From Prevotella sp. CAG:891 (GTDB lineage: Bacteria; Bacteroidota; Bacteroidia; Bacteroidales; Bacteroidaceae), in assembly GCA_000437675.1 (NCBI GenBank), contig FR901744.1, positions 8,164 to 72,163 on the forward strand: 64,000 nt of DNA, read 5' to 3'. The notes under the pieces were generated by a model, which worked only from the letters and a program-made list of their open reading frames with translations, was not told where the DNA came from and searched no databases. Made by a program: the position numbers and the translations under genes. Shown in pieces: positions 30,081-37,255 of the stretch. Numbering within the stretch: position 1 is the stretch's first letter; every line of letters starts with the position of its first letter.

Positions 30081-30842
30081 TTAAGCTTTCCAAGCATCGA
30101 TGATACCCTTGAAGTCAGCTACTTTAAGAGCTGCACCACCAATAAGGCCACCATCAACATTTACCTTAGAGAAGATTTCTTTAGCATTGCTAGGCTTGCA
30201 GCTACCACCGTAAAGGATAGATACATTTTCAGCAGCTTCAGCACCGAACTTCTCAGCGATTGTAGCACGGATGAAGGCATGCATTTCCTCAGCTTGTTCT
30301 GCAGTTGCAGTTTTGCCGGTTCCAATAGCCCAAACGGGTTCGTAAGCAAGGATAATGTGTGAGAACTGTTCAGCAGTGAGGTTGAAAAGTGAGCCTTCGA
30401 GCTGAGCCTTTACTACTTCGTTCTGCTTGTTGGCTTCGCGTTCTTCGAGAACTTCACCGATACAGAAGATAACTTCCAGGTTGTTTTCGAGTGCCAAGTT
30501 TACTTTCTCCTTCAAGATTTCGGGAGTTTCATGATAGTAAGCACGACGTTCGCTGTGGCCAAGGATAACGTAGTTTGCACCAGTGCTCTTAACCATTTCT
30601 GCAGAAACTTCGCCAGTATATGCACCACTTACTTTGTCTGCGCAGTTTTCTGCACCTAAACCGATAAGGTTGCTGTCAATTACGTTAGCAACGCTTGCCA
30701 AGTGAATAAAGGGCGTGCAGATAACAACGTCGCAGTTGGGCTTGTCTGCAATAAGAGCTTCATTCAATTCTTTAGCGAGTGCTACACCTTCCTGCAGGTT
30801 CTTGTTCATTTTCCAGTTACCTGCTACGATTTTTTTTCTCAT
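30081..30842 (-). CDS. tpiA: Triosephosphate isomerase (as the 3' part of the fusion, or from its own ATG)
   Basis: Interconverts dihydroxyacetone phosphate and glyceraldehyde 3-phosphate in glycolysis. Starting at the ATG 30842 ([13 protein letters not shown]) the protein has 253 residues, the usual length. The active-site Lys (GNWKMN), His (ILGHSERR), Glu with loop 6 ([12 protein letters not shown]) and phosphate loop (LYGGSCKP) are intact, so it should be functional. Upstream codons (KRFKLKRI) run straight into this ATG with no stop. TIM is normally a soluble dimer; a membrane-tethered form would be exceptional, which favours independent initiation at 30842. Confidence 0.93.
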   Translation of the reverse strand: MRKKIVAGNWKMNKNLQEGVALAKELNEALIADKPNCDVVICTPFIHLASVANVIDSNLIGLGAENCADKVSGAYTGEVSAEMVKSTGANYVILGHSERRAYYHETPEILKEKVNLALENNLEVIFCIGEVLEEREANKQNEVVKAQLEGSLFNLTAEQFSHIILAYEPVWAIGTGKTATAEQAEEMHAFIRATIAEKFGAEAAENVSILYGGSCKPSNAKEIFSKVNVDGGLIGGAALKVADFKGIIDAWKA

Positions 30843-32015
30843 GATTCTTTTGAGTTTAAAACGTTTGATATAAATATGGTGTTTATAAAATTTATGTCCA
30901 ATCCAGATAGAGTCTAACAATGTTATGCAAAGTAATGGCACTATAAACCAAAAGATTAGTTTCAGCAAGGGTGACAAGTCCTTATTATCGGGTAGATAAC
31001 TGCATAGACTTGCACTATTAGAGTCGAGCTCCGGTAGATTGTTGTTACTCCATTTTGCCGCAACATTACCATTGTGTATCAATAGTAAACCAGGGTTCGA
31101 TCTAACCATTGCTTTAAGTTCAGTCTCTTCTGCTTGAAGTACCGGATATGCAGCTCCCGTACGATCACCCCAATCCATAATGCCTACACTATCTGAAGCT
31201 GTAGCCATATAGAATTTAATCTGACGCATCATGCAATAGTCGTATATGTCATTGATGCGATCACAGCAACCGTCGTCTGCGGTTGCTATATTAGGTACTG
31301 TGAGCAGGAAGGTATATCCTGTGTCAGCAACAATTGTATATGATAAATCTTCTCCGGTTTTTGAATCAAATAGAAAGAAGTTTGCCAACTTTTCTGCACC
31401 ATCAATATCCTCTCCACTCAAAGCCTTGCGAATGTTTGCATTAGGTTTGTAGGAGGTGAACTCGATTACCGGCAAATAATGCAAAACATAGAGTGATAGC
31501 GTGATGGCATATACCCAGCTAAAGATTGATAGTAACCAAGCATTTCGCTCAGAAACAAAACGTCGAAGTCTGATTGGTGTGTAAAGCAGATAAACTGACA
31601 ATACTAGCAATACAATATTCTTGAGTAATGTTTGACCATTTGTTAAAGTAATTGCATCACCAAAACAACCGCAATCGGGCACTGGACTTTCAATGTAAAT
31701 CCATATCGTTAAGGCCGTGAATATGAACATGAAAAGAGCTGCAAAACGCGTAGCAATTTTGCGACGCAGCCTCATTATCAGGTAGACACCCAAAATAAAT
31801 TCGATGACACCTAAACTCACCGCACAGAATTTGAGTATCAGTGAATCGTCATCTATGGGAATATGGCATGTCATTGCATAAGCAAAAAGCTTATTAACCA
31901 TACCCATAGGGTCTGCTATTTTAACGAATCCCGATAGGAGAAACGTGGCACCCAACACGAATGTTGCTAACATCGTAAGGGTCGTATGGATGTATTTACT
32001 CAGTTTCGTTTTCAA
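30081..32015 (-). CDS. In-frame fusion: DoxX/MauE-like membrane protein joined to triosephosphate isomerase
   Basis: One 644-codon frame without a stop. Residues 1-391 form a membrane protein with TM segments near 12-33, 58-80, 88-108, 130-146, 160-182 and 345-372. It carries a CGCFG motif (Cys115, Cys117) typical of MauE/DoxX-like redox membrane proteins, and a large extracytoplasmic region (about 190-340) with several Cys. It resembles the DoxX-like protein I recall next to tpiA in Bacteroides (NCBI BT_3928 family). From residue 392 a complete TpiA follows. Other Bacteroidales keep these as two genes, so the missing stop is unusual. Either the proteins are really fused or the TpiA ATG is used internally. 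It overlaps DUF1599 by 20 bases. Confidence 0.75.
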   Translation of the reverse strand: MKTKLSKYIHTTLTMLATFVLGATFLLSGFVKIADPMGMVNKLFAYAMTCHIPIDDDSLILKFCAVSLGVIEFILGVYLIMRLRRKIATRFAALFMFIFTALTIWIYIESPVPDCGCFGDAITLTNGQTLLKNIVLLVLSVYLLYTPIRLRRFVSERNAWLLSIFSWVYAITLSLYVLHYLPVIEFTSYKPNANIRKALSGEDIDGAEKLANFFLFDSKTGEDLSYTIVADTGYTFLLTVPNIATADDGCCDRINDIYDYCMMRQIKFYMATASDSVGIMDWGDRTGAAYPVLQAEETELKAMVRSNPGLLLIHNGNVAAKWSNNNLPELDSNSASLCSYLPDNKDLSPLLKLIFWFIVPLLCITLLDSIWIGHKFYKHHIYIKRFKLKRIMRKKIVAGNWKMNKNLQEGVALAKELNEALIADKPNCDVVICTPFIHLASVANVIDSNLIGLGAENCADKVSGAYTGEVSAEMVKSTGANYVILGHSERRAYYHETPEILKEKVNLALENNLEVIFCIGEVLEEREANKQNEVVKAQLEGSLFNLTAEQFSHIILAYEPVWAIGTGKTATAEQAEEMHAFIRATIAEKFGAEAAENVSILYGGSCKPSNAKEIFSKVNVDGGLIGGAALKVADFKGIIDAWKA

Positions 32016-32553
32016 TGGTCAATTTTATGAGCCCAAATACGGCATAATTCATCATGTCCATGTAGTTTGCAGCAACCCCTTCACTGACAAGGGTCTCTCC
32101 TTTAAGCATTTCAATCTGCTTGGTTCTGAAAATTTTCATGAGTATAAGATCAGCATACGAACTTACTCGCATATAGCGCCAAGCCTCATTGTAATCATGA
32201 TTCTTCTTAAGCATTAACTCAAGTGATGTATTAGCATGAATATCATAGAGTTCAGTAGCTTCTTCTGCCGAAATATCTTCAGTGTCAGAAATACCTTTTT
32301 CCAATTGAATCAGTGCAATGATGCAATAGTTTACAATGCCAATAAATTCAGGAATAATGCCTTCACCAACCTTAGAACATCCTTTCATTTGTAGCGACCT
32401 GATTCTTGATGCCTTGATAAGCAGTTGGTCAGTCATCGTTTCTGGGCGCATAACTCGCCAAGCAGTTCCGTAATCATGTAATTTTTTACAGAACAGTTCG
32501 CGACAATTATGTATTACTTGTTCAAATTCTTGTTGAGTGCTCAAAGGTTTCAT
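31996..32553 (-). CDS. DUF1599 domain protein (two tandem repeats)
   Basis: A 185-residue cytoplasmic protein with two copies of one helical unit: [20 protein letters not shown] near 16-35 and [23 protein letters not shown] near 107-129 (quoted in part), each followed by ...IRSLQMKG or ...[10 protein letters not shown] recognise DUF1599, an uncharacterised Bacteroidetes family. It is the first gene of the tpiA operon and overlaps the DoxX-like start by 20 bases, suggesting translational coupling. A perfect promoter lies about 20 bases upstream. The conserved K-x-x-DY-x-x-AWR pattern is striking, but no activity is known to me. Confidence 0.8.
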   Translation of the reverse strand: MKPLSTQQEFEQVIHNCRELFCKKLHDYGTAWRVMRPETMTDQLLIKASRIRSLQMKGCSKVGEGIIPEFIGIVNYCIIALIQLEKGISDTEDISAEEATELYDIHANTSLELMLKKNHDYNEAWRYMRVSSYADLILMKIFRTKQIEMLKGETLVSEGVAANYMDMMNYAVFGLIKLTIENETE

Positions 32554-32575
32554 ACAGATTAGTTATATGTTGCTG

Positions 32576-32606
32576 CAAATTTACTACAAAAAAGGGGAAA
32601 TGCAAA
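32576..32606 (-). promoter_or_regulatory. Promoter of the DUF1599-tpiA operon
   Basis: Minus strand: TTTG (32603-32606), a 19-base spacer and TAAATTTG (32576-32583). The start would be near 32571, leaving a leader of about 18 bases. Confidence 0.8.
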
Positions 32607-32617
32607 GCAACTCCCCT
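32586..32617 (-). terminator. Terminator-like hairpin overlapping the DUF1599 promoter
   Basis: AAGGGGA (32592-32598) pairs with TCCCCTT (32611-32617). On the minus strand the stem is followed by a T-run (32586-32591). The loop holds the -33 TTTG. No upstream minus-strand gene is known, and 32618-32900 holds no recognised gene. Confidence 0.45.
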
Positions 32618-32900
32618 TATAAGTATTCTTTATACATTGAAACGGTCATTGCTGTTTGCAATTCAAGTAGCTTTGTATGCATAAAGTTCAACTAGCGAAG
32701 TTTAATCAGTTTATATGTACTTTTTCTTGTCAGCTTGCTTTTCTAGCAAGTAAGAATGACGGAGTGTGCTAAAAATTTTGTAAACTTGTTGTTATATGAT
32801 AGTTTCCTTCTGCGATAAGTATTTTTTGCCGATATTTGCGCTAGAATAGTGGATTATTGCATGCGATTATTCAATTAGAAATTTTAAAAAGTCATTAGAT

Positions 32901-33866
32901 ATGAAGCGAACACTCTTTACCTTTATTCTGCTTTTCGCAATTTCATTATCTGCAATGTCTATGCGATATGAGGAGGCTAGGCGCCGTGCATGGTTCTTGA
33001 CAGATAAAATGGCCTACGAGTTGAATTTAACTCCAGGTCAATATGAGCGTGCATACGAAATCAATCTAGATTACTTGATGAGTCTACGTTCACCATCTGA
33101 TTGTTCTGGTCCATATTGGCGTTATCGTGATGCTGATTTTCGTTGCATTCTTTTTGATTGGCAGTATAATTTATTCCGTACGCTCGACTACTTTTTTCGA
33201 CCAGTTCGCTGGGTTCGTTCCGCGTGGTATTATCCCATTGTACATAGATATAGAGTAGGGTATTATTACTTTGAACGACCTGCAATTTATGTCAAATATC
33301 GTGGTCGTGGTTGGCGTAGACGAAGCCATAATGATCCAAGCCCTTATTATGGTATTCATTTTGATCGGGGGCATGGTATGCGCGATTATTATCACAATGG
33401 ACATAATCATCGTCCCTCACGCCCAGACTATGGCCATAAGCCGCATAGGCCTGACAGACCAGGTAAACCCAACAGACCTGGTCAACCGCATAGACCAGGC
33501 AGACCTAATATGCCAGAAAAACCAAATTCTCCCGTAATTCCAATTAAACCGCTTCGACCTATAAAGCCTGACAATCCTACTGTTCAGCCTATAAAGCCTG
33601 GGCAGATACATAGGCCTAATCGGGATGACAAGGTGGTATTATATCCTAATCATAACTCTAATCATGGACGAGATTGGAAATATAGTGATTTCAGGAAGAC
33701 TGAGAAGTCAGACTTCTCACGATACTCAAGGAAACGTAATGCAAATCGAGACCGCAATCAGCGCGTATCAACTTCTTCGCGCAATGAAAAAAGTTTTGTA
33801 AACAAATCTTCGCGTAATTCACATTCTAATAGAAGTCAGCATCGTCGCTCGTTTGAGCAGAGATAG
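32901..33866 (+). CDS. Exported, highly basic Pro/His/Arg/Asn-rich protein of unknown function
   Basis: A 321-residue protein with a signal peptide (MKRTLFTFILLFAISLSAMS). A helical N-terminal region (about 22-60) contains FLTDKMAYELNLTPGQYE and YEINLDYLMSL, followed by an aromatic, Arg-rich region (60-130, for example WRYRDADFRC). From about 150 the sequence is low complexity: His/Gly/Arg-rich, then PxxP-type repeats (HRPDRPGKPNRPGQPHRPG) and a Ser/Arg/Asn-rich tail. I recall proteins with the same YEINLDYL start in Bacteroidales, without known role. Its extreme positive charge suggests binding to nucleic acid, LPS or another acidic polymer outside the cell (inference). A terminator follows. 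Confidence 0.75.
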   Translation: MKRTLFTFILLFAISLSAMSMRYEEARRRAWFLTDKMAYELNLTPGQYERAYEINLDYLMSLRSPSDCSGPYWRYRDADFRCILFDWQYNLFRTLDYFFRPVRWVRSAWYYPIVHRYRVGYYYFERPAIYVKYRGRGWRRRSHNDPSPYYGIHFDRGHGMRDYYHNGHNHRPSRPDYGHKPHRPDRPGKPNRPGQPHRPGRPNMPEKPNSPVIPIKPLRPIKPDNPTVQPIKPGQIHRPNRDDKVVLYPNHNSNHGRDWKYSDFRKTEKSDFSRYSRKRNANRDRNQRVSTSSRNEKSFVNKSSRNSHSNRSQHRRSFEQR

Positions 33867-33936
33867 TCTTTTTAAAGTGAGAATGATGTGCAATAATATT
33901 AACATAAGCTTATTGCGTTGAAATTATTCTTAGGTT

Positions 33937-33985
33937 AAAACCTCTAAAAGAGTTCTCTATATAGAACGCTTTTAGAGGTTTTTTG
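33937..33985 (+). terminator. Terminator of the basic exported protein gene
   Basis: AAAACCTCTAAAAG-A-GTTCT (33937-33956) pairs with AGAAC-G-CTTTTAGAGGTTTT (33963-33983) apart from one mismatch, and TTTTG follows. Confidence 0.85.
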
Positions 33986-34012
33986 TTGTAAAAGAGCAAG
34001 GTCATACAAGCG

Positions 34013-34366
34013 AAAGTTCGGCTCAGTCGCAAAAGTATGTGGTAAAACTTAACAACGCATCCCGGGGTTCAGACAGGTCTACCTGCCTTACTTTCTGAGG
34101 TGACAAAATGTCTAAGAACGCTGAATGAATAAAATAAGGAATACTGTTTTTCATCTGTTTAGGCTCATGTGCAGTTTATCCATACTGCAGTGCTGCCTTT
34201 ATAGCTATTGTGATGTCAGTGCAAACCGAATCTTGTTTTGTGCGAATGTCAGTGCAAACCGAATACAGAGCGATGAGAGCTGGCTCTCAAAAGTTATGCT
34301 GAGGTGCAGCCTAAGTTCGCGAAGCAAAGATACAACATGCACAACCCGAAATCAAAATCTTTTAGT
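34013..34366. repeat. Long dispersed repeat R2, block A
   Basis: Diverged copy of 9326-9652. Matching anchors are CAGTCGCAAAAG, GTTCAGACAGG, AAGAACGCTGAATGAATAAA, AGGCTCATGTGCAG and AGATACAACA...ACAACCCGAAATC. This copy also contains a small internal duplication (GTCAGTGCAAACCGAAT at 34217 and 34248). No gene is recognised. Confidence 0.85.
34325..34356 (-). promoter_or_regulatory. Promoter inside repeat R2, reading into block A
   Basis: Minus strand: TTTG (34353-34356), a 20-base spacer and TATCTTTG (34325-34332). It is equivalent to the promoter at 9612-9644 in R1 and is conserved although the surrounding sequence has drifted. Confidence 0.6.
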
Positions 34367-34419
34367 TTTTAACGTTTTGTATGGCTAACCGTTTCAAATC
34401 TCACCGGTCCCTTCGCCGT

Positions 34420-34730
34420 AAATGTTAAACAGTAAACCGTCGAGTAAGTGAAATTATACGAAAATTTTCAGCTTATTTTTCCATCTGCCTGCCGTTGTTA
34501 GAACCACGCGATGAGCTATCGTCAAAATTTGCTCCGTGATTCTCCGAATTAGTTCCGAGCTAGTCGAATTTAGTTCCGAGCTAGTTTCAATAATCTTGGA
34601 ACTACTGATAATCAGCGTTTTCAGAAAAACGCCCCAATCGGTTCTACAACTGCTCATTCCGCCTTGCAATAATGCTAAAGGCGAACCCGTACATTTTTAC
34701 TTTAATTCACCTGTTTGTTAAATCCGCCCC
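34420..34730 (+). repeat. Iteron element copy 2 with flanks, inserted in repeat R2
   Basis: The core at 34530-34603 has unit starts at 34530 (TGCTCC), 34551 and 34572 (AGTTCCGAGC), 21 bp apart, and an inverted half-site GGAACT at 34598, 26 bp after the last start. Flanks from AAATGTTAAACAGTAA (34420) to TTGTTAAATCCGCC (end near 34730) match copy 3 at 49037-49387. The element lies in the 509-base stretch (34367-34875) that separates blocks A and B here but is absent in R1. The rest of that stretch (34731-34875) has no recognisable feature. Confidence 0.85.
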
Positions 34731-34875
34731 TGCGCACTCGAAGCCGCGAAATGTTTCCCCATTCAAAGTGATTGGTAGTTCCACGTTGAAGAACAGCTAG
34801 AAGCACAAAGTCGAAAATTACGGTTGGCATTTACTCGTAATGGTCATTACCCACACGTTGCAACATAGACCCAAA

Positions 34876-35083
34876 TGCCCCCTAATATCGCACCTCAAAA
34901 ATTTTCCCACATCTCCGAATGGGAAATAAGCCCTTTATCTACGGGCATTCCGGTGCGTTATTCACACGCGAAAAAAATGAAATCGGGATATAACATTTTA
35001 TCTCTTGCTGATACTCAAAACGTACGAAACTGCAACGTTTTACTTTACTCAAATGTCAAAGCCCCCACACCTTTGTGCCACTG
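34876..35083. repeat. Long dispersed repeat R2, block B
   Basis: Copy of 9652-9862. The best conserved part (CACGCGAAAAAAATGAAATC through CTCAAAACGTACGAA) differs at only a few positions from R1. It encodes the shared peptide KMKSGYNILSLAD[S/T]QNVR in a short ORF that is not otherwise conserved between the copies. Confidence 0.85.
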
Positions 35084-35183
35084 TCCCGAAAGTTCTTTCC
35101 ATTTTAATGGCTCGTATAGAATTCAAAATCAGAATGTTGTATGCTGAATGATAGGTACGACCATTGAGGATAGGTAGATATGA

Positions 35184-35228
35184 AAGTAGGAGATAAACAC
35201 CAATATAATGAGTGTTTACCTCCTACTT
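35184..35228 (-). terminator. Terminator of the GGGtGRT gene
   Basis: AAGTAGGAGATAAACAC (35184-35200) pairs with GTGTTTACCTCCTACTT (35212-35228) with one wobble. It lies 22 bases after the stop of the minus-strand gene. The T-tract is weak. Confidence 0.65.
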
Positions 35229-35250
35229 AATTTAGTTATAAGTCCTTAAA

Positions 35251-36270
35251 TTACTTCTTGTTCAAAGCTAAGTCAACTTTTACAGCACAAGCTACAGAGC
35301 AACCTACCATCGGGTTGTTACCAATCCCGAGGAAGCCCATCATCTCAACGTGTGCGGGTACAGATGAAGAACCTGCAAACTGAGCATCTGAGTGCATACG
35401 GCCGAGGGTGTCGGTCATACCGTATGAAGCAGGACCTGCAGCCATGTTGTCCGGGTGAAGCGTACGACCGGTACCACCACCTGAAGCTACGCTGAAGTAG
35501 GGCTTGCCAGCAAGTACACGTTCCTTCTTGTAAGTACCTGCAACGGGGTGCTGGAAGCGAGTGGGGTTGGTAGAGTTACCAGTAATAGAAACATCTACAT
35601 CTTCCTTCCACATGATAGCAACACCTTCACGTACGTCGTCAGCACCATAGCAGTTTACTTTGGCGCGGGGACCATCGCTGTATGAAGTTTCGCTAACAAC
35701 CTTGAGTTCACCAGTATAGTAGTCGAACTTGGTTTGAACATAGGTAAAGCCATTGATACGGCTGATAATCATAGCCGCATCTTTGCCTAAACCATTGAGG
35801 ATGCAGCGCAAGGGCTTGTCCTCCGGACGGCTTTGGTTTGCCATCTGTGCAATTTTGATAGCACCTTCAGCAGCTGCAAAACTTTCGTGACCTGCGAGGA
35901 ATGCAAAGCACTTAGTCTCGGGTGAGAGCAGACGAGCTGCCAATTTGCCATGACCTACACCGACTTTACGGTCGTCAGCCACAGAACCGGGGATGCAGAA
36001 AGCCTGCAAACCTTCACCGATATATTCTGCTGCTTCTACGGCGTCTTTAGCCTTTTCCTTCAATGCAATAGCCGTACCTACTACGTAAGCCCATTTTGCA
36101 TTTTCAAAGCAAATCATCTGGGTGCTTTCGCATTCCTGATAAGGATCGATGCCATATTGCTCGCAAATTTGGTTGGCCTCTTCAATGTCCTTGATACCGT
36201 GCTTGTTAAGGGCAGCGAGAATCTGCTTGATACGACGGTCCTGGCTTTCAAATTTTACTTCTCTAATCAT
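35251..36270 (-). CDS. GGGtGRT family protein
   Basis: A 339-residue cytoplasmic protein of the GGGtGRT family, named after its SGGGTGRT motif near residue 274. Other conserved-looking parts are CIPGSVADDRKVGVGHGKLAARLL, FAFLAGHESFAAAEGA and NCYGADDVREGVAIMWKEDVDVSITGN (each only partly quoted). Several Cys (near 50, 56, 91 and in MVGCSVACAVK at the end) could bind a metal or cluster, but this is inference. It lies 14 bases after the NifU-like scaffold gene and shares its promoter, a pairing known from anaerobes. The biochemical function is unknown to me. Confidence 0.85.
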   Translation of the reverse strand: MIREVKFESQDRRIKQILAALNKHGIKDIEEANQICEQYGIDPYQECESTQMICFENAKWAYVVGTAIALKEKAKDAVEAAEYIGEGLQAFCIPGSVADDRKVGVGHGKLAARLLSPETKCFAFLAGHESFAAAEGAIKIAQMANQSRPEDKPLRCILNGLGKDAAMIISRINGFTYVQTKFDYYTGELKVVSETSYSDGPRAKVNCYGADDVREGVAIMWKEDVDVSITGNSTNPTRFQHPVAGTYKKERVLAGKPYFSVASGGGTGRTLHPDNMAAGPASYGMTDTLGRMHSDAQFAGSSSVPAHVEMMGFLGIGNNPMVGCSVACAVKVDLALNKK

Positions 36271-36284
36271 TTTTGTGGTCCTCC

Positions 36285-36986
36285 TTAATCTTTACGTGGG
36301 TCAATGGATTTAACAGCACCTTGCTCTTCAGTGGTGCGGCCGTACGTACCAGTTACGCTCTTAAGAGCTTCATCAGCGGGAACACCCTTCTTGATAGCAT
36401 CCATGAACTTGCCCATGTGAACAAATTCGTAGCCAATAACCTGGTTGTCTTTGTCGAGGAACATTTTGGTAATGTAACCTTCGGTCAACTGCAAGTAACG
36501 AGAGCCTTTAACCTTAGTACCATAGAGAGTACCAGTCTGGCTGATAAGGCCCTTACCCAAGTCTTCCAAACCAGCACCGATAACCAAGCCGCCTTCAGAG
36601 AAAGCACTTTGGGTACGTCCGTAAACGATTTGGAGGAAAAGTTCGCGCATAGCTGTATTGATAGCATCGCAAACCAAGTCAGTGTTGAGAGCTTCGAGAA
36701 TGGTCTTGCCGGGGAGGATTTCACTTGCCATAGCAGCTGAGTGAGTCATACCTGAACAGCCGATAGTTTCGACCAAGCATTCCTCGATTACGCCTTCCTT
36801 AACATTCAGCGTAAGTTTGCAAGCACCCTGCTGCGGAGCACACCAACCCACACCGTGAGTCAAACCGGAGATGTCTTTGATTTCCTTTGCTTGTACCCAC
36901 TTTCCTTCCTCAGGGATAGGAGCGGGACCATGGTTGGGGCCTTTGGCTACGCAACACATGTTCTGAACTTCGTGTGAATATTCCAT
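36285..36986 (-). CDS. NifU-like iron-sulfur cluster scaffold protein
   Basis: A 233-residue protein related to the NifU/IscU N-terminal scaffold domain. The usual three Cys appear as GWCAPQQGACKLTLNV (first), ETIGCSGMTHSAAMAS (second) and TDLVCDAIN (third), in the IscU-like order. The N-terminus (MEYSHEVQNMCCVAKG) and the C-terminal 90 residues are extra compared with IscU, so it is a variant scaffold. It is the first gene of a two-gene operon with GGGtGRT and has a perfect promoter 118 bases upstream of its ATG. Probably supplies or receives Fe-S clusters for the partner (inference). Confidence 0.82.
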   Translation of the reverse strand: MEYSHEVQNMCCVAKGPNHGPAPIPEEGKWVQAKEIKDISGLTHGVGWCAPQQGACKLTLNVKEGVIEECLVETIGCSGMTHSAAMASEILPGKTILEALNTDLVCDAINTAMRELFLQIVYGRTQSAFSEGGLVIGAGLEDLGKGLISQTGTLYGTKVKGSRYLQLTEGYITKMFLDKDNQVIGYEFVHMGKFMDAIKKGVPADEALKSVTGTYGRTTEEQGAVKSIDPRKD

Positions 36987-37103
36987 GTTGTAATTTGTAT
37001 AAGTAGAATACTAAATTCTTTCGTTGAGTTTGTATATGCTCTTGATTAGGTAAACCTTTTCTCGTTAGTTAAGGCTTTCTCAAGAGACGCTTTTTCGCTT
37101 TGG

Positions 37104-37134
37104 CAAAGTTACAGTAACTTTTGTGAGTGGCAAA
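37104..37134 (-). promoter_or_regulatory. Promoter of the NifU-like/GGGtGRT operon
   Basis: Minus strand: TTTG (37131-37134), a 19-base spacer and TAACTTTG (37104-37111). Exact consensus. The start would be near 37099, giving a leader of about 112 bases. Confidence 0.88.
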
Positions 37135-37255
37135 ATATTGTTACATTTTTTGTGCTCAAAATCCTGCCATTTTTACTTAAAAGCACTCAAATTGTTTAGG
37201 CTTAAGCTAAATAGAGCTATTTCACTTTGCTTAAAGTGTAAAAATTTGTGTGTAG

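Noticed and set aside
34013..35083. Insertion sequence remnant
   Set aside because: No transposase fragment and no terminal inverted repeats at the block ends were found.
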